Part shown: piece after piece, positions 11,785 to 24,479 of the stretch
Layout of the letters: each line of letters starts with the position of its first letter
How positions within the stretch are numbered: the stretch's first letter is position 1
Source: Bryopsis sp. KO-2023
Taxonomy: Eukaryota > Chlorophyta > Ulvophyceae > Bryopsidales > Bryopsidaceae
Assembly (NCBI GenBank): GCA_030272585.1
Contig: BSYQ01000003.1
Location: 3,844,001 to 3,908,000 of the forward strand
Direction: 5' to 3'
DNA: 64,000 nucleotides
The notes under the pieces: model-generated
What the model was told of the DNA's origin: nothing
The model's input: only the letters and a program-made list of their open reading frames with translations
Databases searched by the model: none
Translations under genes and position numbers: made by a program

Positions 11785-13680
11785 TCAACTATGTACTACC
11801 AGGCAGAAAATATTCACAACAAAAACCTTGTGGTTCTGTATCACTCCAAAATAGATCAGTGCTAATTTAAACTGGAATACCCCCACAAAATCCACAAAAA
11901 TCACAAAACTGAGGGAGAGCCCCCCCTCCCCCCCCTCTCCTGAGCAACGTTGGTTAACCAGCTGCTGAAAGATTATTACTCGCAATTTTCACCAACAAAG
12001 ACACCATTAATGAAAACGCAGCCGTCTGAATTCACACACAGCTCAAAAAATTATTATCCCTTAACAACATTCCAAATCTGTTTATCAATTTCAACGAGAT
12101 TTGTCATAATCATAGATAATCAACATTGGACTCCCCCCCCTCAAAAAAAAAAAGAAAGAAAAAAAAAAAGAAAGATAGAAAGGAAGGAAGGAACCAAAAT
12201 GGTAAAGAGCACATTGCTTCTATTTATTTGTTTTTATCATGATATGCAAGAAGTTTCTTATCAGATTGCTCTCATCAGAAAAGGATATCCTCTGTCCCTC
12301 AGAATCACACACATAAAGTTCATGCAGATTAGGAGGTTGGTTGTTTCTTCCTCACCTGGTGTGCCCACTGGTGGGGGCGGGGTGGACGGCGCGGATGTAG
12401 ATCCAGAGTCCTGCTGTTGATCAGGCTCTGAAGGCTTAGGTGGGGGCGAGGATTCCGGTGGTGGTGTCGGTTCCGGAGGCGGTGTGGGTTGCGGTGAAGG
12501 GGCAGGTTCTGGTGGAGGGCTGGGTTCTGGTGGAGGGGTGGGTTCCGGCGGTGGGGGTGGGGATGCTGCCTGATAGACAGCTCCACATATAAAAAGTTGA
12601 AAAAACAAAAACATTCATGCATGTGCTTACTGTTCGACGATTTCAAGTCCAGCAAGCTCCAGATCCGGAGGATATGTATATGTCGATATCTCTGCCTTTT
12701 TTCTACAGCCCTATTCCTAAAAATGAGAATGAGTTTCGCAGTAGCTGTCACATCCAGTTGCCCACCTTGCCCTTGAGAACCTCCTTTTCAGTGTTTATCC
12801 AGTCCAGAAGTGCAGGAATCGAAGCGTACACCCCAGGCTTGTTAATTTCTCCACAGCCTTCCCCAAATGAAGTCACCCCGATTTGCTTGCCGTTCATCAA
12901 AATCGGGCCACCGGAATCCCCCTGGCAAGCGTCACCGCCACCCAGCCCAGCACAGATCATCCTTGAAGTGATATCGTCTGGCGGAAAGTTCAGCATTTCT
13001 TTGCATTCTGCGGTCGCAACTGGGGGTACCGAAACCTTCTGCAGCCTAGCAGAGAACGAGTGCCGGTCCTTCGCATCCGTGCGACCCCACCCCACCGCCA
13101 CGGCGTCGCCGCCACAGCCGCCACTCACGAAGCACCCATCGGACGACCCCAACGAAACTTTCGGTTGGCCAGCCGATCCGTCGATCAGAATCAAGGCTAC
13201 ATCGTAATCGAAGGTGCCGCTCGATTCCTCAAAGCTGGGGTGTATGCTGATCTCCTGTGTTTGGAAACTTTCCCCCCCGCTACCGTCGCGTTGCACAGTT
13301 CCGACACGCACTGTGGGGCGCACCCCCGTCGAAAGACAATGCGCCGCTGTCAATACTATGTTCGAATCGATCAATGTGCCGCCGCAGAAATGCTCCCTCC
13401 TCCCGCCGCCACTCGACCCGTCCGACACCAGCGACACCACGAAAGGGAATTCGCCTTCCCCAGCTTCTGCCCCCTGCAATATCTTTTTCCCCAATCCCCT
13501 GCAAATTTGAAATTTCCTAGTCAAGAAAACTTGCCGCAGCCTAGTTTTCTCATGCGCTGTACCGAGCAAGTGATTGATGTGTGTGTCGCCAACTCCCTAC
13601 CCGTCTTGATTCAGATGGCGGCCAGCGCCAACAGCTCCACTAGCCAGAAGCAGACTCAGAAACGCTGCGACTAAAATCAT
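11785..13680 (-). CDS. trypsin-like serine protease with Pro-rich stalk and hydrophobic C-terminus
   Basis: Four exons: 13680-13601, 13498-12766, 12569-12356 and 11939-11785, in phase, 393 residues, TGA stop. Residues 1-19 are a signal peptide (MILVAAFLSLLLASGAVG). The S1 domain runs from about 28 to 271: activation site K-ILQG near residue 33, His80 in TAAHC, Asp126 in DYDVAL and Ser222 in GDSGGP. Asp216, six residues before the Ser, predicts cleavage after Lys or Arg. Paired Cys residues fit a secreted enzyme. Residues about 272-335 are a Pro/Glu-rich stalk of PPPEP repeats, followed by a Gln/Ser linker and a hydrophobic C-terminal stretch (SLSFVIFVDFVGVF and following) that may anchor it in the membrane. 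The last exon is supported only by phase and a splice acceptor, so the anchor is less certain than the protease. Confidence 0.85.
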
Positions 13681-14196
13681 TTTTGGTGACTGGGTGGATG
13701 CACAGGCAAGAGGCAAAGAAGTACTGTACGGTCACACTTTTGTCCCATGGTGACGTCAGTGACGTCCAAACAATTTTGTCAACTTCGGTGGAATCCAATG
13801 TAGGAATTGTGTTAGATTGTCATGTGTTTGACTGCGGCTGCGCCGAAAGGAAGTGGTGGGGAACCTCTGCTTTCGTGGCTGTTCTCTTTTTCTGTTTCCA
13901 GAGAGCTTGTGCAGGTTGGTTCTGCGGCCAGAAGTGGAAATTGTGGTGGGATCGCAACAGAAAGTGTTTATATTGTGCGAAGGGGTCGTCAATGCTTCAC
14001 AGTTGGCCTAAAATTCGAGGGAGGAAACCTCGGAAGTTTCATTTTCTGTAACAAACTCGTGTCTTTCACTGTACAAATTTCTTTCCGTGTGCAAGGAAAT
14101 GGGACTGGAAACTATTCCCCTCTTTTCCCATAACCTCAACAATGTGTTCATTCCCAGACTGATTTCCACAAGTGGTCAGCGTCCCACTAGTGATCC
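13681..14196. other. intergenic, protease promoter side and CFAP184 3' flank
   Basis: About 0.5 kb with no supported exon. It should hold the upstream region of the protease gene and the 3' UTR of the CFAP184 gene, both on the minus strand. Confidence 0.6.
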
Positions 14197-16975
14197 CTAT
14201 TGGGACAGTTGCATATCCTTGGACAAAGCCATCACTTTCGCTGTGGTGTCAGTGACGCGCTTGCTGACCTTAGCATACTTCGCCTTCAGTTCTTCGATAT
14301 CGTGGATCAGGAGCTCCTTGTGCTCTTTCTGTACCTGAAATGATCCGGTCATCGTTCGATATTATTTCTTAATTGTGCATTCAGCAGATCATCCACTGTT
14401 CATTATCTGTGGTGATTTGGTGAATTGTGCTGTGAAGGATCATTCAGTTGTGTGGATAAAACAACAGGGGTTTAATGTCCTGAGAAAAGCACAGAATCCT
14501 GTGTTTTATGTGGAGTAGTTTCTGTTCTTTCCCTGTTTACTGATTGGCGGTGGAGCGATTCTGTGTGAAAGTAGGTCGCTATGTGTAATTTAGATCCCCA
14601 CGATCTATGTGCAGGGCTTGGTATGCCAGCTTGGCACCGCCCCACTGTTCCATTGATGCTCTATTTTTAGAACTGTAGCGTTATCAGCCCAGGAAGGCAG
14701 TACCTCCAAATCCTCCAGAAGGGGCATGGCCGTGATGTACGTGCTTTTCTCTTTGAGATCTTGCGACCTCGTCCTGAGCTTGTCACGGGTGCTCTTGACT
14801 TGCTGGAGGATTTCTCTCTTGTCCACCATGGCCAGTTCCAGCTCCTTCTGCCGTTGCTCCATTTTCTCATTTTCCCGGTCCACAAATTGCAGCTTCTCTT
14901 TGATGTGCGTGAGAATCTGGACCGTGGTCGTCGTTTTTCGCCTCAGCTTCATCAATTCCTCGTTCCTCTCTTCGATTTTTTCGTTGAGACTTTGGTTTTC
15001 GATCTTCAGCTGTTCGAAGTCGATGAGGTGCAGCCCCTCAGCCAGCTCCTCCTTTTCTCTGATCTTTTGCTCGAGTTTTGCGAGTTGATTTCTGAAATGG
15101 ATGTTCGTCAGACGGACTTTTTGGATGTTTTGTTCTTTTTCGGCCTCCTTGTCGACCAACTCTCGCACAACCTGATCGGTGCCACTCACACACACACTCA
15201 AGAAAACCAGCTCTAGCTTGCTTGTCAGAGTCCATCCAGAAGACCACCAAAAACTGCCGAGATTCGATTAGCAAATGAGACAAGCTGCTTGCTTGGGTCA
15301 AAACATTTTCATGAGATCCATTGATTCGATATTTTCCTCCCCCAGGTCATGTCGTGGAGGAATGGATGGGTGTTTGGAGGACACTTTTCGCACAAACCTT
15401 ACTTGGGATGCCACGTCCGGTCTTACTGTTTTCCGAACTCTTCGCGACCTCATTCTTGAAATGCAGAAAAGCATTGGAAATTTCATCAGCCCTTTTCGTT
15501 TTCTCCTCAAGCCTGCGAACAATAATGCAGCCATCAGGACATGATTCTAAGGATAAGCCATCAGAGATAATATACCACACGATTTCTAGGAATTCTTGCA
15601 AAACCAAATCACTCCAGGCATGCAAACGATCACACAACACTTTTTACTATCCTGAAGGTGCGCATGAATAGCTCATTGATTGAGACTTGAAATAGGCCCC
15701 AGGTGTCCAGCCCCACCGGCCTTCTCAAGTTTAAACAGATTCCTAAGACTCCTATTCCTTGTCGTTCCACGATTCACCACTATGTCTTGAGGTGAAATTG
15801 ACTTCGATGGAGGGGGTGCATTAATGCCTAATGTTGAAATGCTCGTTCCGTTTTGATGCGTCAAATCTCACATGCACTTCAGGCTAAACACGATCGTTTG
15901 GAAGTGATTCTCTGTCCTCTCCTTCTCAGCTACGATCTCAGGCCACTGCTTCAATGCCGCCCGGTATCTGGACTCTGCTCCATCCAACTTCGTAATGTCC
16001 CTCAGATCCTGCTGCCTACCCTTGGCTCTTTGATCGATTATCTCCCGAACTCGCCTACTCAAGGAATCGTTGGTCTCCTTCAGACGGCGATGTTCCTGAG
16101 CACCTCATTCAAGTCAGCTTCCCTGGGTGTCCCTAGCACTCGCCCTCGATGAGATTTCAACCAAATTGTTTGAATAATTTTGGACACCATTGCTGTGCCA
16201 TCGATTTTATTGTGACTGAGGTCATGGATTCACCTCAGCAGCTCCATCAAGCTGTTCTTCCTTCGTTTCCCATTCGTTTTTTTCGTCCTCCTCCTCCTCT
16301 TCGATGATCTCCTCCTTGAGGTCTTCCCCCTCTTCATTCAAGATCTGCAACAACCCAAGTCCCTCATCCTCCAACCATCCCTTCTCCCAAATCTCTGAAA
16401 TTTTTTTTTTTTATTTTTATTTCATTTTTCCGGTGGTGATCGGTAGGGGGCTGCTCTGTTTCAAAGATTAAAACAAAAAAGCTCAAGTCCTGACCTGGAA
16501 GTCATCTTCAAATCCATCGATGATGGTAGCGATTTCGGCAGATGTTGGTCTGTAGGTCTGGACATGAGGTGTTCTGCGGAGCACTTCCAGTGCTGGCACA
16601 ACATCTCCTCCATTCTCCTTGTCTGCTTCTTCTGGAGCCAACGTTTCAATTTCATTTTCTGGGGGGGATTCTTGACTTGGCTCCTCCTCTGTTTTTGTTG
16701 TCGTGGGGACCACCTGCACGAAATTCCCCACTCCGGGTCAGTTACGTTAACAGCGTGACGAAACGTAAGGAAGCTTCACCTCAGATGCGTGATGGGCTGT
16801 CTAGGCAAGCAGTGGCAACAGCGGTTGCAAACGCACTGAGTGTTCCCAGTGCGAATACGACTCCCAACACCAGATGGAATAAAGATGCGTACAGCTCCAT
16901 ATTTGACTGACAGTCAGCCTGAAACACATATCTCACCTCTGTCCCTTCCGCTGGGGTATTTTCTTGACCTTCCAT
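14197..16975 (-). CDS. CFAP184: CFAP184/CCDC96-like ciliary coiled-coil protein
   Basis: Seven exons: 16975-16937, 16713-16495, 16344-16234, 16095-15872, 15512-15403, 15161-14704 and 14334-14197, in phase, 432 residues, TAG stop. The N-terminal 125 residues are acidic and low in complexity (runs of E). From about residue 130 the protein is coiled coil. The block SKTGRGIPSK, then KVRLTNIHFRNQL, then AEGLHLIDFEQLKIENQ, then NEKIEERNEELMKLRRK matches the conserved C-terminal coiled-coil domain of CCDC96/CFAP184 (shared with CCDC113/CFAP263). Family knowledge: these form a heterodimer on the axoneme and affect ciliary beating. Its presence implies that the organism builds motile flagella. It is shorter than the human protein because the acidic N-terminus is short. 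Confidence 0.85.
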
Positions 16976-18625
16976 TGATTTATTCTCCTACTTCGGAATC
17001 CAGACACAGCTCCACGAGGTCTGTTCCGTCCACTAAGCAAGCGTATCAGTCTGCCGCTGACGGCACTCGCTCAAGCCCCTTGTGAACAAGCCTTCTTGCC
17101 CCATTCAAAACTCCGAAACTGTCCACAATGCAGAATCGTTTTCCTTGCATAATGTTATCTCGTTCGGTTGAATGTGAATTTGAAAAGAAAAGAGACCTGG
17201 GTGGTAATATCGATTGATTTAAGTGGCTTGTTTGCACCCATTCCATAAAAAACGAGCAACATTACATGCATCAACTAATTGCACAAGAATACCCCTGTGT
17301 GGTCATTTTCATATCCCAGTGGGGGTGTGAAAATGAATCTGTGATTTTTTTTTCCCCTTATTTCATCTGTAGTTGATGGTGTTAATGTTGCAGTTAGACT
17401 TCCTTCTTATAGAGAACAATTTTAGGTTTATAATGGGGGAGGGGGAGAGCTTTATGGGAGCTTTTAGCAATATCCATTTTTAGTCCATTTGAGAGGAGTG
17501 TCTTGCTAAGAATGGAAATTCCTCAGCAAAAAGTCCAAAATCCTTGTGCAGTACTACTGCATCTAGTAGATGTCGTTTACCCAATGAAATGTGGTGTTCA
17601 TACAGTAGCTCAATGTTCACTCCCCTACTTCTAAGGTAGTCATTGTAGTCCAACCCTTAGGTCGAGCTCACAGAATCAACCTGATTTGCACTCAAAACTT
17701 GGGACTGGACTGCATTCCCACCATGACTTCCACAGCACATCTTCTCAAGGGCCAAAAACTCTCAAATTCACGAGCTTGATTGCTACTGCAGAAAAGACAG
17801 GGGTTTGTAGAGTAAATGGGGAAGGTAGGACTCGAACAAAAGACGACAGCGAAGAGAGATGAGAATGATGCCGTGATCAATCAATCAATCAATCATGATC
17901 GTGATCCAGATTGTCAGAATCAGTTGGGATGGGAAAAGCAAGGTTAAAAGGTTTTTGTTGAGACGCCGAGAAGTTTTATTGAAACACGTGCATGTCTTCG
18001 GAATATATCACCTTGCTCTGAGACAAGGTGATATGGGGTACTTCTTTTACTCCACAGACAACAATCCAAAACTTTGTGGAGAGCTTTCTTTTTTTGCGTT
18101 TTGTTCGAATCACGTTCACCACCCGATAGCTTCCAGATAAAATCAGTTCCTCCAAGTTTACGATGCTTTATTATGTATTGTGCGTGGTTCTGATTTTGAC
18201 AAGTGAATAGCTATTCTCTATAGAGAATCTTATTCTCCCTGTGGGAGGAAGAGGTGCCATTCAGTGGACCAGCAGAGGTATTCTCCATTTTCACTCAGAA
18301 GAGGGAAAAAACCGGGAGGGTTTATGGACCTCAAATCACAAAAATCAGGAATGGCAACATCTACAAAGTTTGTCACTTTCTTGGTCCTGATGTTTGATGT
18401 GCCCTTTTTTGAGTAAGCATGCATATTTGCATGCACTTGTGTCAACGTTTAATCCGATACTGAGGCCCACAGGATTGAGTTCTCTCCCAGCTTCCCATGA
18501 AATAGCAGGAAAAGGTTTGCACCGGCGAATTCTCTTCACTTCGCCAGTTCTTACAAATTCTCATCTTAACATCTTTCAAACTCGACTTCCTCCCCAACAA
18601 CAATCAGAATGAAACTGAAGGGGAG
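16976..18625. other. intergenic, 1.65 kb
   Basis: No supported exon on either strand. It contains the CFAP184 upstream region, an AATC tetranucleotide run near 17877-17894, and the 3' flank of the collagen-like gene. Confidence 0.6.
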
Positions 18626-21357
18626 TCAATACAGCCATTCCCAAGGGTTCCTTTGCCCACGCCCACCGCTCCGCGTTCGATACTGACCATTCTGTTCGCC
18701 AACTTGCTTTTCGGGTAGACCACGACGGTATCGATACTTCCTTGCATCTTCATCAGAAAACAACCCAGCAGTTCAGAACTCCCTCAAACTGAACAGTAAA
18801 ACTACACAGCGATACACAGCGAGAGTCCTACTAACCTCCAGAGGAAGAACCGCTGATTGAACCAATGGGTTCCCGATCCAGCAAGGTCTCTTGTGTTGCT
18901 GCCTTGTCTGGTACTCCACGGCGATGTCGATACTTTTGCTCCTCTTCAATAACAAAAGCAAACAAACAAATGAACCACCTTGCAGCATTCAAGGCGCTGG
19001 CCAAAAAGCGGAACACAAGTGACACTCCATCCCACCTGTCTTTGGAGAGTGTGAGTAGAAGTCTGGGGTGGAGATAGGACGCTTTCCAGCAGGCTGTGTG
19101 TATTGTCTCCCTGTTGGGATAATTAGTTTCCTGTTGTAGCGTTTCAACTCATGGCGCCCGCCATCGTTATATGGAGATGCCCCATACGATGTCTTGTGTA
19201 CTTTTTCGCCTGGATGTCCTGGGGGACCCTTCTCACCTGAATTTGCACACAGGAAATTAAATTTTCACATTGTTTGATTAAAAAACACGCACACTCTTGC
19301 ACTTGGATCCTCTTCCATACCTGGTGTTCCTTGATCACCATCTGGACCTTTATCACCATCAGGTCCTTTCATTCCGTCTGGACCTTTGTCACCACCAGAG
19401 CCTTTATCACCGTCAGGACCTTTCATGCCATCTGGACCTGGACCTCCTGGAATTCCTGGTGTTCCAGGGTCGCCCATGTCACCATCTGGACCTTTATCAC
19501 CATCAGGGCCTTTCATTCCGTCTGGACCTTTGTCACCACCGGAGCCTTTATCACCGTCAGGACCTTTCATGCCATCTGGACCTGGACCTCCTGGAATTCC
19601 TGGTGTTCCAGGGTCACCCATGTCACCGTCTGGACCTTTATCACCATCAGGTCCTTTCATTCCGTCTGGACCTTTGTCACCACCGGAGCCTTTGTCACCA
19701 TCAGGACCTTTCATGCCATCTGGACCTGGACCTCCTGGAATTCCTGGTGTCCCAGGGTCACCCATGTTACCGTCTGGACCTTTATCACCGTCAGGACCTT
19801 TCATGCCATCTGGACCAGGACCTCCTGGGTTTCCTGGTGTTCCAGGGTCACCCTTGTCACCGTCTGGGCCTTTATCACCATCTGGACCTTTGTCACCACC
19901 GGAGCCTTTGTCACCATCTGGACCTTTGTCACCGTCTGGGCCTTTAATTCCATCTGGACCTTTGTCACCACCAGAGCCTTTGTCACCATCAGGACCTTTC
20001 ATGCCATCTGGACCTGGACCTCCTGGAATTCCTGGTGTCCCAGGGTCGCCCATGTCACCATCTGGACCTTTATCACCATCAGGGCCTTTCATTCCGTCTG
20101 GACCTTTGTCACCACCGGAGCCTTTGTCACCATCAGGACCTTTCATGCCATCTGCACCTGGACCTCCTGGAATTCCTGGTGTCCCAGGGTCACCCATGTC
20201 ACCGTCTGGACCTTTATCACCATCAGGTCCTTTCATTCCATCTGGACCTTTGTCACCACCAGAGCCTTTGTCACCATCAGGACCTTTCATGCCATCTGGA
20301 CCTGGACCTCCTGGGTTTCCTGGTGTTCCAGGGTCACCCTTGTCACCATCTGGACCTTTATCACCATCAGGGCCTTTCATTCCATCTGGACCTTTGTCAC
20401 CACCGGAGCCCTTATCACCGTCAGGACCTTTATCACCATCAGGGCCTTTATCACCATCTGGACCTTTGTCACCACCGGAGCCCTTGTCACCATCTGGACC
20501 TTTGTCACCGTCTGGGCCTTTAATTCCATCTGGACCTTTGTCACCACCGGAGCCTTTATCACCGTCAGGACCTTTCATGCCATCTGGACCTGGACCTCCT
20601 GGAATTCCTGGTGTTCCAGGGTCACCCTTGTCACCGTCTGGGCCTTTATCACCATCAGGGCCTTTCATTCCGTCTGGACCTTTGTCACCACCGGAGCCTT
20701 TATGACCATCTGGTCCAGGCTTACCATCTGGTCCAGGTTTTCCTTGGACACCTGGGGCTCCCGGAGAGCCTGGTTCACCTTTCAATCCTGGTGTACCTGG
20801 TGCACCCTGCTCACCTGGCAGTCCAGGGGGTCCTGGCTTTCCAACTGCTGGTTCGTAGTAATGGTGTTCTTGCTGTGCTTCATATGATGGTTCATGGTAA
20901 TAATGTTCTTGCTTGTCTTCGTAATCAGAAACTGTTGGAACTGTGATCGGAGGGAGTTTCAAACCCTGAAAAGAGATAGAGAATCGTTGGATACTGTCGG
21001 AAGGGTTCTTTCTCCAGCTTGCAGAGACAGTACAAATATCAATTTTTGATAGAAGGTGTGGAAGAAAAATATCGACAGATGTGCACTGTTCTGGAGGCAA
21101 GTTAGCAAGCTCATTTCACAAACCGTGGCAAATGATGGCTGCAGAATGGGGTCGCCTGTCCAGTAGATATCGGTTTTGCCTGCATCACAGTCGATCGCTG
21201 GTTTAGCCCATCAGGAAAGAGACGAATTGATAAGAGAAACGGGGTAAACAGTATCCCACTCACCGTCCCCGGCGTCAACATATTCTCCTTGCGCGTTAGC
21301 TATGAGCGACACCAGTATAATCACAGCTGCTGGCAGTGAGCGTTTCATCCGAATCAT
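18626..21357 (-). CDS. secreted collagen-like (Gly-X-Y) protein
   Basis: Six exons: 21357-21264, 21179-21124, 20965-19321, 19236-19036, 18943-18836 and 18747-18626, in phase, 741 residues, TGA stop. Residues 1-24 are a signal peptide ([18 protein letters not shown] core). A Tyr/His/Glu-rich segment with HEPSYE and YYEP precedes an almost unbroken Gly-X-Y tract from about residue 91 to 610, roughly 170 triplets, dominated by GPD, GDK, GMK and GSG. Pro is mainly in X, with few Pro in Y, and charged Asp/Lys pairs could stabilise a triple helix. Two related C-terminal motifs follow, [13 protein letters not shown] and [13 protein letters not shown], each in its own exon and apparently duplicated. 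A role in extracellular matrix, wall or scale is inferred from the signal peptide and repeat. Confidence 0.85.
19321..20712 (-). repeat. coding minisatellite of the collagen tract
   Basis: The DNA encoding the Gly-X-Y tract is a homogenised tandem array. A higher-order unit ending in GDPGTPG(I/N)PGG occurs eight times, separated by blocks of GPDGDKG and GSGGDKG triplets. Near-identical third-codon positions among units point to recent unequal exchange or gene conversion. Confidence 0.8.
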
Positions 21358-24300
21358 GTTGATCTTCCTGTTGTAAAGCGATTACTCGGGTTTGACCGGC
21401 AAGGACCGCAGCAGCGGCGTGGCTTGCTGTTGGTGTGATAGCAAAAATGCAGACGTCTCAAGATGAGCGGTGAAAAGCGAAAGCTTTCAGTGATTCACGC
21501 ACTACTGAGGGCGGTCGTGGGTTTGGACGGTGCCGCACCTTGTGTTTTAGCTCTCGATATCAGATGCACTGTGTGTTCCCAGTCAAAGACCGACAGTAAC
21601 TAGAAGAACTGTTGTGTCGGGTATTTTTTGTCCTATCTCAGACGCGGCTGTGTTTTTAAACTTGCGAGCGAGAAGACTGAGAACCAGCAGCGACGCGCTC
21701 AGCCACACAACAGTTTGACTGTTGGATGAACGGTGGAAAATGGTCGCGGGGAAAGCACGTGCTTGTGTTCAAGGCCTGTCATTTCTGGCAGGTTGGTCTG
21801 AATGTCGTTACAAAAGGTGAACGTGGTGGGTGTCTTGTCTTGGAAGACAGCGCCACAAAACTCCGCTGACCGGACCGGACCGGATCTGACCGGCGGCCGT
21901 GTTGGTCGCTTCTCGTGGCATGTTTACTGCGACGAGTCTTTCGAGGAGCCGTGCCATCAGTACAGAAAAAGTATTTAGCGCCACACCTCTTTAGTTTTCT
22001 TGTTCAGGGTCGATCAAATGGCATCTTTTTGTTCAGGGGGGAGTGGAGCAGAACTCCATGACCTGACATTCGCCAGCTCCCAAGTCATAGGGACCTGTCC
22101 CTCCCTGGAAAAACCATTGCTGATTTCTTTTCTTCTGTTTTTTTCTTCTTGTATATGGAGAAAAGGAGAGATAAAAGAGTGATAATCACGTACAGTCCCA
22201 TCCACAGATGTGGTCTCACTCCTAAAAATGCAGTCGTGTCATTTTTGGCATCGTGATTCAGGTCTGCCTAGGCTCAGTTTAAACAAGACAGAGTAAGGAA
22301 TTCCATTGCAATGAAGATGTGATCCTGCTGCTAGCGCCACTTCTATACCTCCTTCCATCTACCCCAGATCTTAATCACCATGATAAGGAATGGATTACTG
22401 ATGCAAAAACATATGCCCAGCAGTTTCCCATGACCTTTAGTCAGTGGCCTTGTCAAATCCAACGGGGCATCAAACAGCGCACAGGGAAAGCGAATTCACT
22501 GCAAACCAGAAAGTGGTTTCCCCCAGAATGCAGACCTCCCCCCCCCCCAAGAGCTTCAATTCTCTACTACTTGCTAATTTCTTTTCCCAAATGAGCAGAT
22601 CGTGCAAATTCTCTGTTTGCACTTTTTTGTGTCGAGAGCGATACCTTGTGGGTTTTTTTTTCCCAAAGGAAACGAATGCCACCTTTACAGTTTTGATTTA
22701 AACGAAAACTATTAGAGTCCATAATACATACAGGGTCATATATATATCCTTGTTTTATTTCTCCTTTCTTCCTCCTGTTTCTTTTAGGCATCCCGTTGGA
22801 TTGTTCGAAAGAGCCCTTTTCCTTATTGGAAAGATCGAGATGAGAGAAAATGCAAATGAGTTGCAAAGTCATGGTGCCGACAGAAAAGCCATTTGCTTCT
22901 TTTTGTGTGTTGAGAACAAAAGCCGCAAGCACCACCTGGTAAGTTGACCAACGAATTTCTCTCCTCGACCATGGCTATCTACCACTCTACAGACTAAAAA
23001 TTTGCGAATTTTCCCTGATCGTCCCCCTGCGTGGGTGTGCAAAATCTCTAATCTATGTGCTATATTTTGCTCCTTCCTATTATGTACTATGCTGCAGGGC
23101 CCCATTGAAAGGAAACATCATCCCACTTTTGAAGCCGATTGAGCGCTTTCTCGTAAGCGCCACGCATTCTCTGCACCACAACGATATTCCATTTTTTTGT
23201 TTTTCACCTTTCCAATGAGTATTGCATCGAGGCTAGGGCTGAAACATCACATGTCGGCTTATTGACTCTCTCTTTTTCGTTATGGTGGTAGTGGTGGAAC
23301 TCCAGAAGCGATGTGCTTCATGGGATGAGACGCTCAACAGATTTTTCACTTGCCGAGTTCTTTTTTCACTGACCAATGTTTTTCTTTGACTGTGCCTGTG
23401 TTTGATTTACGGCTACTGCTTATCATTTGCATGGCATTGAGCAGGACCGAAGTGATGTACCACTACTCATACCATCGAACGTTTGGGATGCATGATGGCT
23501 ATTATAGTGGTAAATCGTACTCTACTTGCCAAAATCACCAGATTTTTTCCGCTCAGTGTGGACCAGGTGTGTTGCTCAACACAACCGTAAATAATAGTAG
23601 CCATAAAAAAAATGTAATGGTGCCACATCAAACGGATTTCCCCGAAATCGTAAGGACGCGATCGTTGTGCTTGTTGCATGGGTTTTTTTGTTCAATTTTG
23701 TTTCGTTGATGGGTGAAACTTCACTCCATTTACTCATGGGCAAAACAGAGAGTTTTGGTGGCCTGGGTATGCTGGAATTTTCTGCCTCTGGTGAAAATTC
23801 CTCGATACTCGAAGGTAGCTATCCTAAATTGCTAATCGAGGGGTTGCTACCTCCGTATCGAGATGCTCATTTAAAAAATTAAGAACAAGGTGCCACCCCC
23901 CCAAAAAAAATATAAATAACTAAATAATAAATAAGTATATATTCTTTTTGTCTCATGATTAATTGTCCATACAAACTACATTAGATTTTAAACTACTATA
24001 TGTTTTATATCTTTCAAGTTTTTTTGCTGAGGGTTCAGTGAAAAATGGTTATTCTTGTAAAAGCGACACTCACATGAATCTCTGCAGCTGTATTTATTCC
24101 ACCATAGCTCCGATTCTGAAAAGAACCTCGAGGCATTGGATGCCCAGGGCAGTCCACTCCCTGCGCAAAAAAAATCTGCAACAGACCAGCTGGGAGGGGT
24201 GCCCTCCATTCTGTGGATAGCTTTTCGCACCCCTGCCTCACGTCTCCTCCGCTGGATGTCAAGCATTCTTCTGCAACATAGAAAGCTTCCAAAATTCCCT

Positions 24301-24479
24301 CCCCTGCAACCTAAACAAAATACCACCAGAAACTCATTTCTCCGGACACCTGTCGACTCATTTAATTCCATGCTTTTTTTCACCCAGTGGTTCAAAAACA
24401 TGACCCTGCCTTATATAGATATGAAACACAGAATTACCAATCTATGATCCGCTCTGGGGTGAAGAAATTAAAAAAATGG
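21358..24479. other. intergenic, 3.1 kb
   Basis: No supported exon. The right-hand part of the collagen-like promoter (about 21.4-21.9 kb) is relatively GC-rich with CCGGACCGGACCGG near 21860. Elsewhere there are only short open frames without splice context, a TA-rich stretch near 23900-23950, and the 3' flank of the helicase gene. Confidence 0.55.

Noticed and set aside
14761-15216. Plus-strand open frame opposite CFAP184
   Set aside because: Antisense of a coiled-coil exon; Leu/Phe-rich composition is expected from reversing Glu/Lys codons.
19274-20887. Very long plus-strand open frames opposite the collagen tract, one of them itself Gly-Pro rich
   Set aside because: They are the mirror of a Gly-X-Y repeat with biased codons; they have no signal peptide, splice context or domain, and the minus-strand gene is well supported.
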